Source of the DNA: DATEAV01 sp964575425
Lineage (GTDB): Bacteria; Chloroflexota; Anaerolineae; Anaerolineales; E44-bin32
NCBI GenBank assembly: GCA_964575425.1
Contig: CAZNRD010000087.1
Span: forward strand, 1-6,232
Direction: 5' to 3'
Length of the DNA: 6,232 nucleotides
Part shown: positions 1 through 5,800 of the stretch, one piece after another
Layout: the number at the start of each line of letters is the position of its first letter
Position numbering within the stretch: the first letter of the stretch is position 1
The notes under the pieces: generated by a model
The model's input: only the letters and a program-made list of their open reading frames with translations
What the model was told of the DNA's origin: nothing
Databases searched by the model: none
Made by a program: the position numbers and the translations under genes

Positions 1-2
1 AC

Positions 3-665
3 GTGGAGGGAGCGCGTGGCAAGACCCAGGCGCTGTGCCTGCTGCGGCTCGACGACGGCCGGGCCGTGGGGCCGGTGATGCTCACCTTCACCGGTCTCGC
101 GGGCAGCCGGTTCAACGTCGCCCGCAGGGAGTTCGCCAAAGCCGTACACAAGGCAACAAAAGGCAAAGCCCCGGCCTACGCCTTCTGGGCAACGTTCCGT
201 GCCGGTGACGTGGAGATGGTGGGCAAGGTCAAGAAATCCCCCATCACCAATGTTACCTGGGACGGGGACCTCGACCCCGACCGTGACTATATCGGAGACG
301 AGGCGGTTGACAGTATCGTGTGGTCGGCGGTCGAGGAGTGGGCCAATGCCTGGAGGACGCCGGGGCCGAACGGCGAAGGCCAAGACGAAGGCGAAGACAC
401 TGCCGACGGGGGCGAGGACGCGCCCGACCCCGGCGACCCCGCGAACTGGTACGCGGAGGGGACGTGGGAGTGGGCGATGCAGCAGACGCTGCCGTTCGAC
501 GCCCGAACGGCGGCGGCGGGCACGCCGCTGCACACGCTCGGCGACGAGGCGCTGGAGTACATCGTCCGGCAGGAGCAAAAGTATCCTGTCGCGGCGAAAG
601 CCGCACGGGTTCTGCTCCGTGTGCGACGCGAGCCTGCGCCCGCGGAGAGTGAAATTCCCTTCTGA
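3..665 (+). CDS. Unassigned protein, probably 5'-truncated, with acidic linker and SSB-like C-terminal tip
   Basis: The frame is open to the left edge. The first possible start is a GTG at base 3 with no room for a ribosome binding site, so the true N-terminus is probably outside the window. Residues 1-115 form a compact mixed region (GPVMLTFTGLAG, then KGKAPAYAFWATF) that I cannot assign. Residues 119-148 are an acidic, Gly/Pro-rich linker. Residues 160-207 (TLPFDARTAAAGTPLHTL then EALEYIV) weakly recall the small ExoX C-terminal/DUF3820-like domain (LPFG..kG.pL.dl...YL.wl). The last residues, AESEIPF, resemble the acidic tip of bacterial SSB (DDDIPF), which recruits repair and replication proteins. 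I infer a DNA-associated role, possibly SSB-like, but no OB fold can be shown by eye. The leader for radC begins at the last base of its stop codon. Confidence is high that it is coding and low for function. Confidence 0.8.
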   Translation: MEGARGKTQALCLLRLDDGRAVGPVMLTFTGLAGSRFNVARREFAKAVHKATKGKAPAYAFWATFRAGDVEMVGKVKKSPITNVTWDGDLDPDRDYIGDEAVDSIVWSAVEEWANAWRTPGPNGEGQDEGEDTADGGEDAPDPGDPANWYAEGTWEWAMQQTLPFDARTAAAGTPLHTLGDEALEYIVRQEQKYPVAAKAARVLLRVRREPAPAESEIPF

Positions 666-688
666 GACATCCCCCATCAACAGACAAC

Positions 689-724
689 CCCCCGGCAGGG
701 GGACGGCGTTCCCCCTGCCGGGGG
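689..724 (+). other. Perfect 15-bp GC-rich hairpin (leader hairpin A, copy 1)
   Basis: The left arm CCCCCGGCAGGGGGA (689-703) is perfectly complementary to TCCCCCTGCCGGGGG (710-724), with a 6-base CGGCGT loop. It follows a stop codon by about 24 bases but has no T run after it (AATCGTCC follows). It is therefore not a standard intrinsic terminator. It may act as an attenuator, a 3'-end stabiliser or a leader stem. Confidence 0.75.
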
Positions 725-728
725 AATC

Positions 729-769
729 GTCCGTCTCCCTGCCCCAGACACACAGGAAGGAGGACGGAC
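729..769 (+). promoter_or_regulatory. Shine-Dalgarno-sequestering hairpin before radC (hairpin B, copy 1)
   Basis: GTCCGTCTCC (729-738) can pair with GGAGGACGGAC (759-769), giving ten pairs with a single bulged G at 762. The loop is 739-758. The Shine-Dalgarno AAGGAGG (757-763) lies in the 3' arm and loop edge, seven bases before the ATG at 771. Folding would hide the ribosome site, so translation could depend on melting by heat, protein, ligand or an upstream ribosome. The same architecture is found at 2230-2263. Its regulatory role is inference. Confidence 0.55.
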
Positions 770-770
770 A

Positions 771-1517
771 ATGGAAAACAGACACAATCGGGGAGGTGGA
801 GCAATGAGCCAACTCTACCTGCCCACTTTCTCACCGACTTCCACGTATCCCCGGCTGTTGTTGCGCAGTCTTCCCCTGCGCGAGCGCCCGGTCGAGCGGG
901 TAGCCTACGCCGGAACGCAGGCGGTCAGCCTGGCCGAGTTACTCGCCGCCGTTGTTGGCGGCCAGTACCAGATTGAGATCGCGCTTGCGCTCTTGGATCG
1001 CTTTGGCGACGTGGCCAGGATCGCGTCTGCGCCGGTCGAGGCGCTGGCGCAGACGCCACATCTCGGACGTGCACGGGCCGCCGCGCTCAAGGCGGCGCTG
1101 GAACTGGGCCGGCGGCTGGTCCAGGCGCAGATAGAGGACCGTATGGTCATCAACTCGCCAGAGGTTGTCGCCAACCTGCTGATGGCCGAGATGAGCCATC
1201 TGGAGCAGGAGCATTTCCGCGTCCTGTACCTGGATACGCGCAATCGGCTCCTCGGCTCGGATACGCTGTACGTGGGCAGCCTAAACACTGCCCACGTTCG
1301 GGTGGCCGAGGTGTTTCGCGAGGCCATCAAGCGCAACTGTGCAGTGCTCATCGTGGCCCATAATCACCCTTCGGGCGATCCGACCCCTTCACCCGAGGAT
1401 GTCCGGGTAACCCGCGAACTGCGCCAGGCGGGAGACCTCCTCGGCATCGAGGTGACCGATCACCTGGTGATCGGGAGGGGGCGCTGGATGAGCCTGCGCG
1501 AGCGTGGGTTACTCTAG
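771..1517 (+). CDS. radC: RadC family JAMM/MPN+ domain protein
   Basis: The product is a RadC-family (UPF0758) protein of about 248 residues, close to the usual family length. The N-terminal part has the conserved pattern RLLLRSLPLRERPVERV at residues 28-44. A helix-hairpin-helix-like DNA-binding segment follows at about 78-116 (PHLGRARAAALKAALELG). The C-terminal JAMM metalloprotease-like domain carries VAEVFREA (about 178-185), HNHPSGD (197-203) and Asp210, which fits the HxH(x10)D zinc-site pattern. The old link to DNA repair is doubtful for this family. RadC-like proteins are common on mobile elements, and their substrate is unknown. The start at 771 has AAGGAGG seven bases upstream. A second in-frame ATG at 804 (MSQLYLPTF) has its own GGGAGGTGG, so either or both may be used. 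The stop overlaps the next frame if that one starts at 1504. Confidence 0.93.
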   Translation: MENRHNRGGGAMSQLYLPTFSPTSTYPRLLLRSLPLRERPVERVAYAGTQAVSLAELLAAVVGGQYQIEIALALLDRFGDVARIASAPVEALAQTPHLGRARAAALKAALELGRRLVQAQIEDRMVINSPEVVANLLMAEMSHLEQEHFRVLYLDTRNRLLGSDTLYVGSLNTAHVRVAEVFREAIKRNCAVLIVAHNHPSGDPTPSPEDVRVTRELRQAGDLLGIEVTDHLVIGRGRWMSLRERGLL

Positions 1518-1887
1518 GGAAGGCGCGCGGGTACGGGGCGTGGACTGGGTGTGGCATACCCTCGAAAACGCCACCGTCGCCAACGTGCAGTCTACGATGG
1601 TACTGGTCACCGTCGGCGACCGGGCCATCGGGTGGTACAGCACGGCCGATGTACTCCTGGACGGCACCCTCACCGTTCCTGATACGGAGGATGCAATGGA
1701 AACGGAGCATAGACATACAGCCTGGTACTACGACTGGACACCAGGCCAGCTGCTCAGCGATGACCCCGAGGGAAATCTCTGCTGGCTGTGCGACAGGTGC
1801 GCTCAGGAGCTGGGTGACTGGGTTAGCCACGCCAGCGATGATAATCTCAATGAGCAGCCCTGCTGGAGATGCGGGGGGTCAGGCTGA
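1504..1887 (+). CDS. Small zinc-ribbon-like protein of unknown function
   Basis: This is a frame of up to 127 residues that I do not recognise. The first half (to about residue 60) is a predicted beta-rich segment (TMVLVTVGDRAIGWYSTADV). The second half carries C93, C96 and C99 (CWLCDRC) and C120/C123 (CWRC) close to the C-terminus, which fits one zinc-binding site made of two CxxC knuckles. The start is unsure. The GTG at 1504 overlaps the end of radC by 14 bases and lacks a clear ribosome site. A GTG at 1540 is also weak. The ATG at 1696 (residue 65) has GGAGG five bases upstream and would give a 63-residue protein made mostly of the zinc ribbon. A small nucleic-acid-binding or regulatory role is inference from the cysteines alone. 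Confidence 0.65.
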   Translation: MGYSREGARVRGVDWVWHTLENATVANVQSTMVLVTVGDRAIGWYSTADVLLDGTLTVPDTEDAMETEHRHTAWYYDWTPGQLLSDDPEGNLCWLCDRCAQELGDWVSHASDDNLNEQPCWRCGGSG

Positions 1888-1907
1888 ATCCCAGACACAA
1901 CCATAAT

Positions 1908-1929
1908 GCCGGGGAGCGGACTCCCCGGC
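1908..1929 (+). terminator. 9-bp hairpin after the zinc-ribbon gene, terminator-like but without T run
   Basis: GCCGGGGAG (1908-1916) pairs perfectly with CTCCCCGGC (1921-1929) around a CGGA loop, 20 bases after the stop codon. No T tract follows (CTGCACTC), so it may only pause polymerase or protect the 3' end of the radC message. Its GGGG stem and CGG-starting loop recall leader hairpin A at 689-724. Confidence 0.45.
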
Positions 1930-1968
1930 CTGCACTCATCCTTGGTCATTGATCATTCTCCCGGTGTT

Positions 1969-1993
1969 CAACCGTCGGCTTATGCCGGCGTTG
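1969..1993. other. Bulged hairpin
   Basis: CAAC-CGTCGGC (1969-1979) pairs with GCCGGCG-TTG (1984-1993) around a TTAT loop. It has one bulged C and one T-G wobble. The flanking bases do not fit a tRNA or a terminator. The role is unknown. Confidence 0.4.
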
Positions 1994-2010
1994 GACGGCC
2001 CCACACTATG

Positions 2011-2034
2011 ACGCCCCGCTTCGGCGGGGGGCGT
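2011..2034. other. GC hairpin closed by a TTCG tetraloop
   Basis: ACGCCCCGC (2011-2019) pairs with GCGGGGGGCGT (2024-2034) with two extra G bases in the right arm. The loop is TTCG closed by C-G, the very stable UUCG class of RNA tetraloop. There is no T tract, so it is not a clear terminator. The tetraloop suggests that it acts as RNA on the + strand. Confidence 0.5.
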
Positions 2035-2059
2035 GACGACGTTGGGGCAGCGTGACGAC
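2031..2059. repeat. Two 10-bp direct repeats, 19 bp apart
   Basis: GCGTGACGAC occurs at 2031-2040 and again at 2050-2059, separated by nine bases. The 19-bp period places both copies on nearly the same face of the helix, as in a dimer operator or an iteron pair. The first copy overlaps the right arm of the hairpin at 2011-2034. No regulator is visible in the window. Confidence 0.45.
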
Positions 2060-2071
2060 CAAACTCAACAC

Positions 2072-2095
2072 AAGGAGGTGATGCCTATCGAGTAA
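2072..2095 (+). promoter_or_regulatory. Orphan near-perfect Shine-Dalgarno with a four-codon frame
   Basis: AAGGAGGTGAT (2072-2082) matches the anti-Shine-Dalgarno complement almost completely. The ATG at 2081 follows GGAGG by only two bases and reads Met-Pro-Ile-Glu-stop (TAA at 2093-2095). No long frame starts at a usual distance. It could be the head of a gene lost by deletion, a minimal leader or standby ribosome site, or chance. Confidence 0.4.
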
Positions 2096-2135
2096 CCGGC
2101 GTGGCCCCGGCCGCACGGGGCAGCCAGGCGCAGGC

Positions 2136-2141
2136 TATAAA
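2136..2141 (+). promoter_or_regulatory. Possible -10 box
   Basis: TATAAA lies in a GC-rich stretch about 120 bases before the ATG at 2265. No convincing TTGACA-like box is found 16-18 bases upstream (the bases there are near GCACGG). If used, transcription would start near 2148 and would include the hairpin at 2160-2176 and the whole of leader copy 2. Support is weak. Confidence 0.22.
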
Positions 2142-2151
2142 ACGCACCGGA

Positions 2152-2176
2152 CACAGTACGGGCGTTCAGAACGCCC
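2152..2176. repeat. 15-bp repeat with adjoining inverted repeat, copy 1
   Basis: CACAGTACGGGCGTT (2152-2166) is followed by a CAG loop and AACGCCC (2170-2176), so GGGCGTT and AACGCCC form a 7-bp stem. The same 15-mer, also followed by its inverted GGGCGTT complement, lies inside the next gene at 2487-2515. Confidence 0.55.
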
Positions 2177-2178
2177 CC

Positions 2179-2264
2179 AGACATCCCCCCGCAGGGGGAC
2201 GGACCGCAATCCCCCTGCCAGGGGGCGCCGTCTGTCTCCCGCGGGGCAACAAAGGAGACAGACT
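2179..2264 (+). repeat. Structured leader element, copy 2 (upstream of the 188-aa gene)
   Basis: This is a second, diverged copy of the element at 665-770. It opens with AGACATCCCCC (2179-2189), then GCAGGGGGACGG, CCCCCTGCC, the GTCTGTCTCCC arm, and GGAG followed by ATGGA. Hairpin A here pairs GCAGGGGGA (2191-2199) with TCCCCCTGC (2210-2218) and extends with CCCCC (2186-2190) against GGGGG (2221-2225) past a CA bulge. Its loop is ten bases (six in copy 1). No gene ends immediately upstream of this copy, which argues that the element belongs to the downstream gene and is not just the 3' end of an upstream one. Confidence 0.65.
2230..2263 (+). promoter_or_regulatory. Shine-Dalgarno-sequestering hairpin before the 188-aa gene (hairpin B, copy 2)
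   Basis: GTCTGTCTCC (2230-2239) is a perfect 10-bp complement of GGAGACAGAC (2254-2263), with a 14-base loop. GGAG, the only ribosome site for the ATG at 2265, is fully inside the 3' arm, and the stem ends one base before the start codon as in copy 1. Pair T2233-A2260 corresponds to C732-G766 in copy 1, a compensatory change that keeps the stem. The regulatory role is inference. Confidence 0.62.
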
Positions 2265-2831
2265 ATGGACACCCAATTTCTGCGCATCAAGAACAAACAG
2301 GGAATGGTGGCGCTGACCGATGGCGCCGCCGTTACCTCCAACCACAAGATCGCCTACCTCTCCCTCGTGGGGGCCCAGACGGCCGTCAAGGCGATCTGGG
2401 CCTCGGTGATCTCCCGCCGCACCCCGCTCACACTCCACTACAAGACCGTCTACGGCGACCCCGACGTGGAGTACGTCGTCCTGCGGCACAGTACGGGCGT
2501 TGCGGCGCAACGCCCCTACGCCCAGGGCGTCCACCGCTGGGTGCTCTTCCCCGACCCCGGCCCCACCGCGCCCTACCTGTTACTTGTCCCCTTGCAGGGG
2601 CGGACCGCCGAGGAGCAACTGGTTCACTTGCTGAACCAACATACCCTCTGGCCGGTCAAGCTGGAATGGGGCGCGACACTGCTCGCGCGCGGCCAGGCCG
2701 GCAAGCTGGTGCAGGAGCTCGATGCCCACGGCTTGCCCTGGGCCTACGCCGTCAGCCCAATCGGCTGGGACGAGGTGATCGACGCGGCGGCCAAAGCGGG
2801 CGAACTCGCCTTCGTAGGAGGTGAGCGATGA
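2265..2831 (+). CDS. Unrecognised 188-aa protein coupled to the methylase-helicase
   Basis: I do not recognise this protein. It is a soluble, globular-looking 188-residue sequence with no signal peptide, membrane segment or cysteine cluster. The N-terminal half alternates beta-like stretches (KIAYLSLVGAQTAVKAIWAS, then LTLHYKTVYGDPDVEYVVLRH). The middle has YLLLVPLQG (about 105-113), and the C-terminal part is helical with WDEVIDAAAKAGELAF near the end. The start at 2265 is fixed by GGAG seven bases upstream, inside the hairpin of leader copy 2. Its TGA overlaps the next start (ATGA at 2828-2831), so the two are probably translationally coupled and may work together, for instance as an accessory or specificity partner of the methylase-helicase. 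That partnership is inference from position only. Confidence 0.82.
   Translation: MDTQFLRIKNKQGMVALTDGAAVTSNHKIAYLSLVGAQTAVKAIWASVISRRTPLTLHYKTVYGDPDVEYVVLRHSTGVAAQRPYAQGVHRWVLFPDPGPTAPYLLLVPLQGRTAEEQLVHLLNQHTLWPVKLEWGATLLARGQAGKLVQELDAHGLPWAYAVSPIGWDEVIDAAAKAGELAFVGGER
2487..2515. repeat. 15-bp repeat with adjoining inverted repeat, copy 2 (inside the 188-aa gene)
   Basis: CACAGTACGGGCGTT (2487-2501) matches 2152-2166 exactly. Here GGGCGTTGC (2495-2503) and GCAACGCCC (2507-2515) form a perfect 9-bp stem around a GGC loop. It encodes part of RHSTGVAAQRPY. Confidence 0.5.
2816..2831 (+). promoter_or_regulatory. Ribosome binding site and ATGA overlap for the methylase-helicase
   Basis: AGGAGGTG (2816-2823) lies in the last codons of the 188-aa gene. 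GGAGG is six bases before the ATG at 2828, and that ATG overlaps the TGA at 2829-2831. This decides the start of the large gene and indicates translational coupling. Confidence 0.85.
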
Positions 2832-5800
2832 GCCGCCTGGCCGCTGTAGAGAAAGGGGAATACTACCCCACCCCGCTCTCTATCGTGGAACAGATCGCCT
2901 CGTACCTGGCCCCGGCGCAGGGGCGCGGCGTCATCCGCCTGCTCGACCCCTGCTGCGGCGAGGGGCTGGCGCTGGAACATCTGGCGGCCCTGCTGCGCAA
3001 GCACGGCGCACAGGTGCAGACCTGGGGAGTGGAGATATCCCCCGACCGGGCGGCGGAAGCTGCCGGACGGCTCGACCTGGTGATCGAGGCGCCGTTCGAG
3101 ACGGTCACCTGGAACCACGTCCGCGAGGGCGTGGCCTCGCTCGTGTTCCTCAATCCGCCCTATGACTACAGCAACAAGTACGGGCGGATGGAGTACGAGT
3201 TTCTCACGATGGCCATGCCCGCGCTCGTCGCCGGCGGGGTGCTCGTGTTCATCATCCCCACAACCGCCGTATCGTGGGGGATGGCCGAGTACCTGTACCG
3301 GCACTTCCAGGACATCCGCGTCTTTCGCTTCGGCGACGAGGAAGGGCCGGCGGGGTTCGACGCCTTCAACCAGATCGTCATCCTGGCAACCCGGCGCAGG
3401 GAGAGCCTGCGCACACTGTACGAAGAGGGAGCCGCGCAGGCGACCGGCGAGTTCTACGAGACATACAGCGACAGCTACACGTATCGCCGCGGCCCGGTCA
3501 AGGATCGTGTCCCCACGGCGTTACCGGAGGGCACGGTCTACGCACTGCCGTCGGCGCCCAGGGATGCCAGAATGCGTCGGTCGCGCTACACCGATGCAGA
3601 GATGGCCGACCTGGCTGCCAGGGTGCAGGCGCAGGTCGAGGAGGAGATGGCCGGGCGTCTGCTGGCGTCGCAGGCCGAACTGCCGCAGCCGCTGATGCCG
3701 CCCAAAGTCGGCCACATCGCACAGATCGTGGCGGCGGGGTTGACCGGCGTCATCGAGACCGCCGGCCGGGTCTTCAAAGGCCGGGTGGTCAAGGTGACGG
3801 AGGTCCATCCCGACCCCGAGGACGACCGCAAGGAGATCGCCCTCGACCGCTACGAAACGCACGTGGTCGAGGTCTCGCCGGCGGGGCTGACTCACCTGAG
3901 CCGCCCCTCGGACGTGGCCGACTTCTTGCAAAGGCACGCGGACGTGTTCAGGCGCTACATCACCGGACACTTCCGGCCCTACGGGAACTCGACCGGGCCT
4001 GTCGAGGACCGTATCCTGGACACCCTGAGCATGGACAGCCTGCTGCCGGGTGCAGCCAGGCGGGGGCTACTCCCCTTCCAGCGCGAGTGCGCCGTGGCCC
4101 TGACCCGCGCCGTAAGGCGCTACGGCGTCGGCCACCTGGTGGCCGAGATGGGCTTCGGCAAGACGCGCACTGCGCTGGCCGCCGTCGAGCTGCTGGGCGC
4201 ATACCCGGCGCTGGTGGTCTGCCCGCCTCACCTGGTGGACAAGTGGGCGCGGGAGGTGCGGGCTGCCGTGCCGGGGGCGGAGGCGCACATCATCGAGCGC
4301 ATCGGCGAGTTGGAGGCCCTGCGTGCGCCGTACACGCCGGGGCAGAAGCTCGTCGTGATCATCTCGCGCTCGAACATCAAGCTCGGCCCCGGCTGGAAGC
4401 CGTGTGCGGCCACCCGCAAATGGCTCTCCAAAGACACCGGCACTCTCTTCTTATTCCAAGAAAGAGTCAAGGCATACCGGGCCGCGCGTGACCGGCTGCT
4501 GGCGGCGCGGCGGGAGGGCGCAGACGATGCGACCGTCGCGGCGCTGCGCGAGGAGGCGGTGCAGGCGCGGCGGGCGGCGCTGGAACGGGTCTCGACCGTC
4601 CCGGTCTGCCCGGAATGCGGCGAACCGCTCTCCCGCGAAGCGCGGGAGAGTTCCAGGCCGGCGTACTGCCAGGGAAGGATCGCCTCCTGGAGCATCGAGG
4701 ATGCCGAAATGAAGGAACACCCTTGCCATGCCGCCCTGTACCGGTTCGAGGGCTACCGGCGTTGGCCGCTGGCGGACTATATCCGCAGGAAGATGCGCGG
4801 CTTTTTCCGCGTCTTCATTGCGGATGAGGTCCACGAGTACAAAGCCAAAGACAGCGACCAGGGGTGGGCCTTCGGGCTGCTGGCAGGGTGCATCCCGCAG
4901 GTCATCACCCTGACGGGCACGTTCTTCGGCGGCCCCTCGTCGTCCATCTTCTGGCTGCTGCACCGCACCCAGGGGAGCGTGCGCACCGACTACGGCTTCG
5001 ACGACGAGGCCCGCTGGGTACGCAACTACGGCGTTCTCGAGACGGTCTTCAAGTACGAGGAGGACGAGTACGGGGCGTACACCGCCAGGCGCAGGAAGCG
5101 CGTGAGCGCGAAGGAAAAGCCGGGCATCTCGCCGGGCATCGTGCGCTACACGCTGCCCACCACCATCTTTGCCAGCCTGAAGGACCTGGGCATCGCTCTG
5201 CCCGAGTTCCGGGAAGAGTTTGTCACGTTCGCCCCGACGCAGGCGATGGAAACAGACCTTGAGGCGCTCGAGAACTTTACCTGGGACGAACTAAAAGACC
5301 ACTGGCCGCACTACACCTCGGCGTGGCTCCAGTGGAACCTGGCGCGGCCCAACTCCTGCTTCCGGGCCGAGACCGTCGAGGGGTACTGCGAGCGGGAGCT
5401 GACGCTCCCGCCGGTGGTCGGGGAGGGCGAGCGGCTGCCCAAGGAAGAATGGCTGGTCAACACGGTGAAGGCCGAACTGGCGGCGGGGCGCAAGGTCGTC
5501 GTCTACGTGCGGCAAACGGGAACCAGGGACATCCGCTCGCGGCTGGTGCAGGTGCTGGAGCGGGCGGGCGTCCCCGGCGTGCAGGTGCTGAGCGAATCCA
5601 TCGCGCCGCGCAAACGCGAGGAATGGCTGCGCAAGAACCACGTCAACGTGCTGATCACCAACCCGCGCCTGGTGGCCACCGGCCTCGACCTGGTGCAGTA
5701 CTCGACCGTGGTGTTCTACGAGGTCGAGTACAGTCTCTACACCCTATGGCAGGCGTGCCGCCGGGTGTGGCGACTGGGGCAGGTCAGGCCGGTGAAGGTC

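Larger units (their letters stand above)
665..770 (+). repeat. Structured leader element, copy 1 (upstream of radC)
   Basis: This stretch fills the gap between the first gene and the ATG at 771. It starts with AGACATCCCCC (665-675), carries a long GC hairpin (689-724), then a second hairpin (729-769) that contains the Shine-Dalgarno. A diverged copy with the same order of parts lies at 2179-2264 before another gene. The copies share AGACATCCCCC, GCAGGGGGACGG, CCCCCTGCC, the GTCYGTCTCCC arm and an ATGGA start context. Copy 1 has about 15 extra bases after the first block. I infer a transcribed 5' leader. It could partly be the 3' end structure of the gene upstream. Confidence 0.65.
1888..2264. 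other. 377-bp non-coding region rich in inverted repeats
   Basis: I see no convincing gene here. In order it holds: a 9-bp hairpin (1908-1929), a bulged hairpin (1969-1993), a hairpin with a TTCG loop (2011-2034), a pair of 10-bp direct repeats (2031-2059), an orphan Shine-Dalgarno with a four-codon frame (2072-2095), a TATAAA box (2136-2141), a short hairpin linked to a 15-bp repeat (2152-2176) and leader copy 2 (2179-2264). A GTG-started frame at 2101-2316 is only an accidental frame through the leader. The region may hold a promoter for the downstream gene pair and the remains of a lost gene. Confidence 0.6.

Noticed and set aside
689..724. Hairpin A as a classical intrinsic terminator
   Set aside because: There is no T tract after the stem. 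The real terminator at 6194-6229 shows what this genome uses.
199..807. Long + strand frame rich in Arg/Pro/Thr over the first gene
   Set aside because: It is an out-of-frame shadow of a GC-rich gene with very skewed composition, and it crosses the hairpins of the leader.
1955..1976. tRNA T-arm-like GGTGTTCAACCG
   Set aside because: The loop is five bases, not seven, and no acceptor or anticodon stem can be built around it.
2033..2095. 20-codon GTG-started frame ending at the TAA of 2093
   Set aside because: It has no proper ribosome site and overlaps the hairpin and direct repeats. Chance is more likely.
2101..2316. GTG-started 71-aa frame on the + strand
   Set aside because: It runs through leader copy 2 and into the 188-aa gene in another frame, and it has a ribosome site over 20 bases away. 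Its likeness to the end of a frame near 670-800 comes from the repeated leader, not from protein homology.
3521..3970. Minus-strand frames across the large gene and radC
   Set aside because: They have no domain motifs, typical antisense composition in high-GC DNA and no ribosome sites worth noting.
3274..4491. 405-aa + strand frame inside the methylase-helicase
   Set aside because: Gly/Arg/Pro-rich shadow frame. The overlapping frame has all the methyltransferase and helicase motifs.
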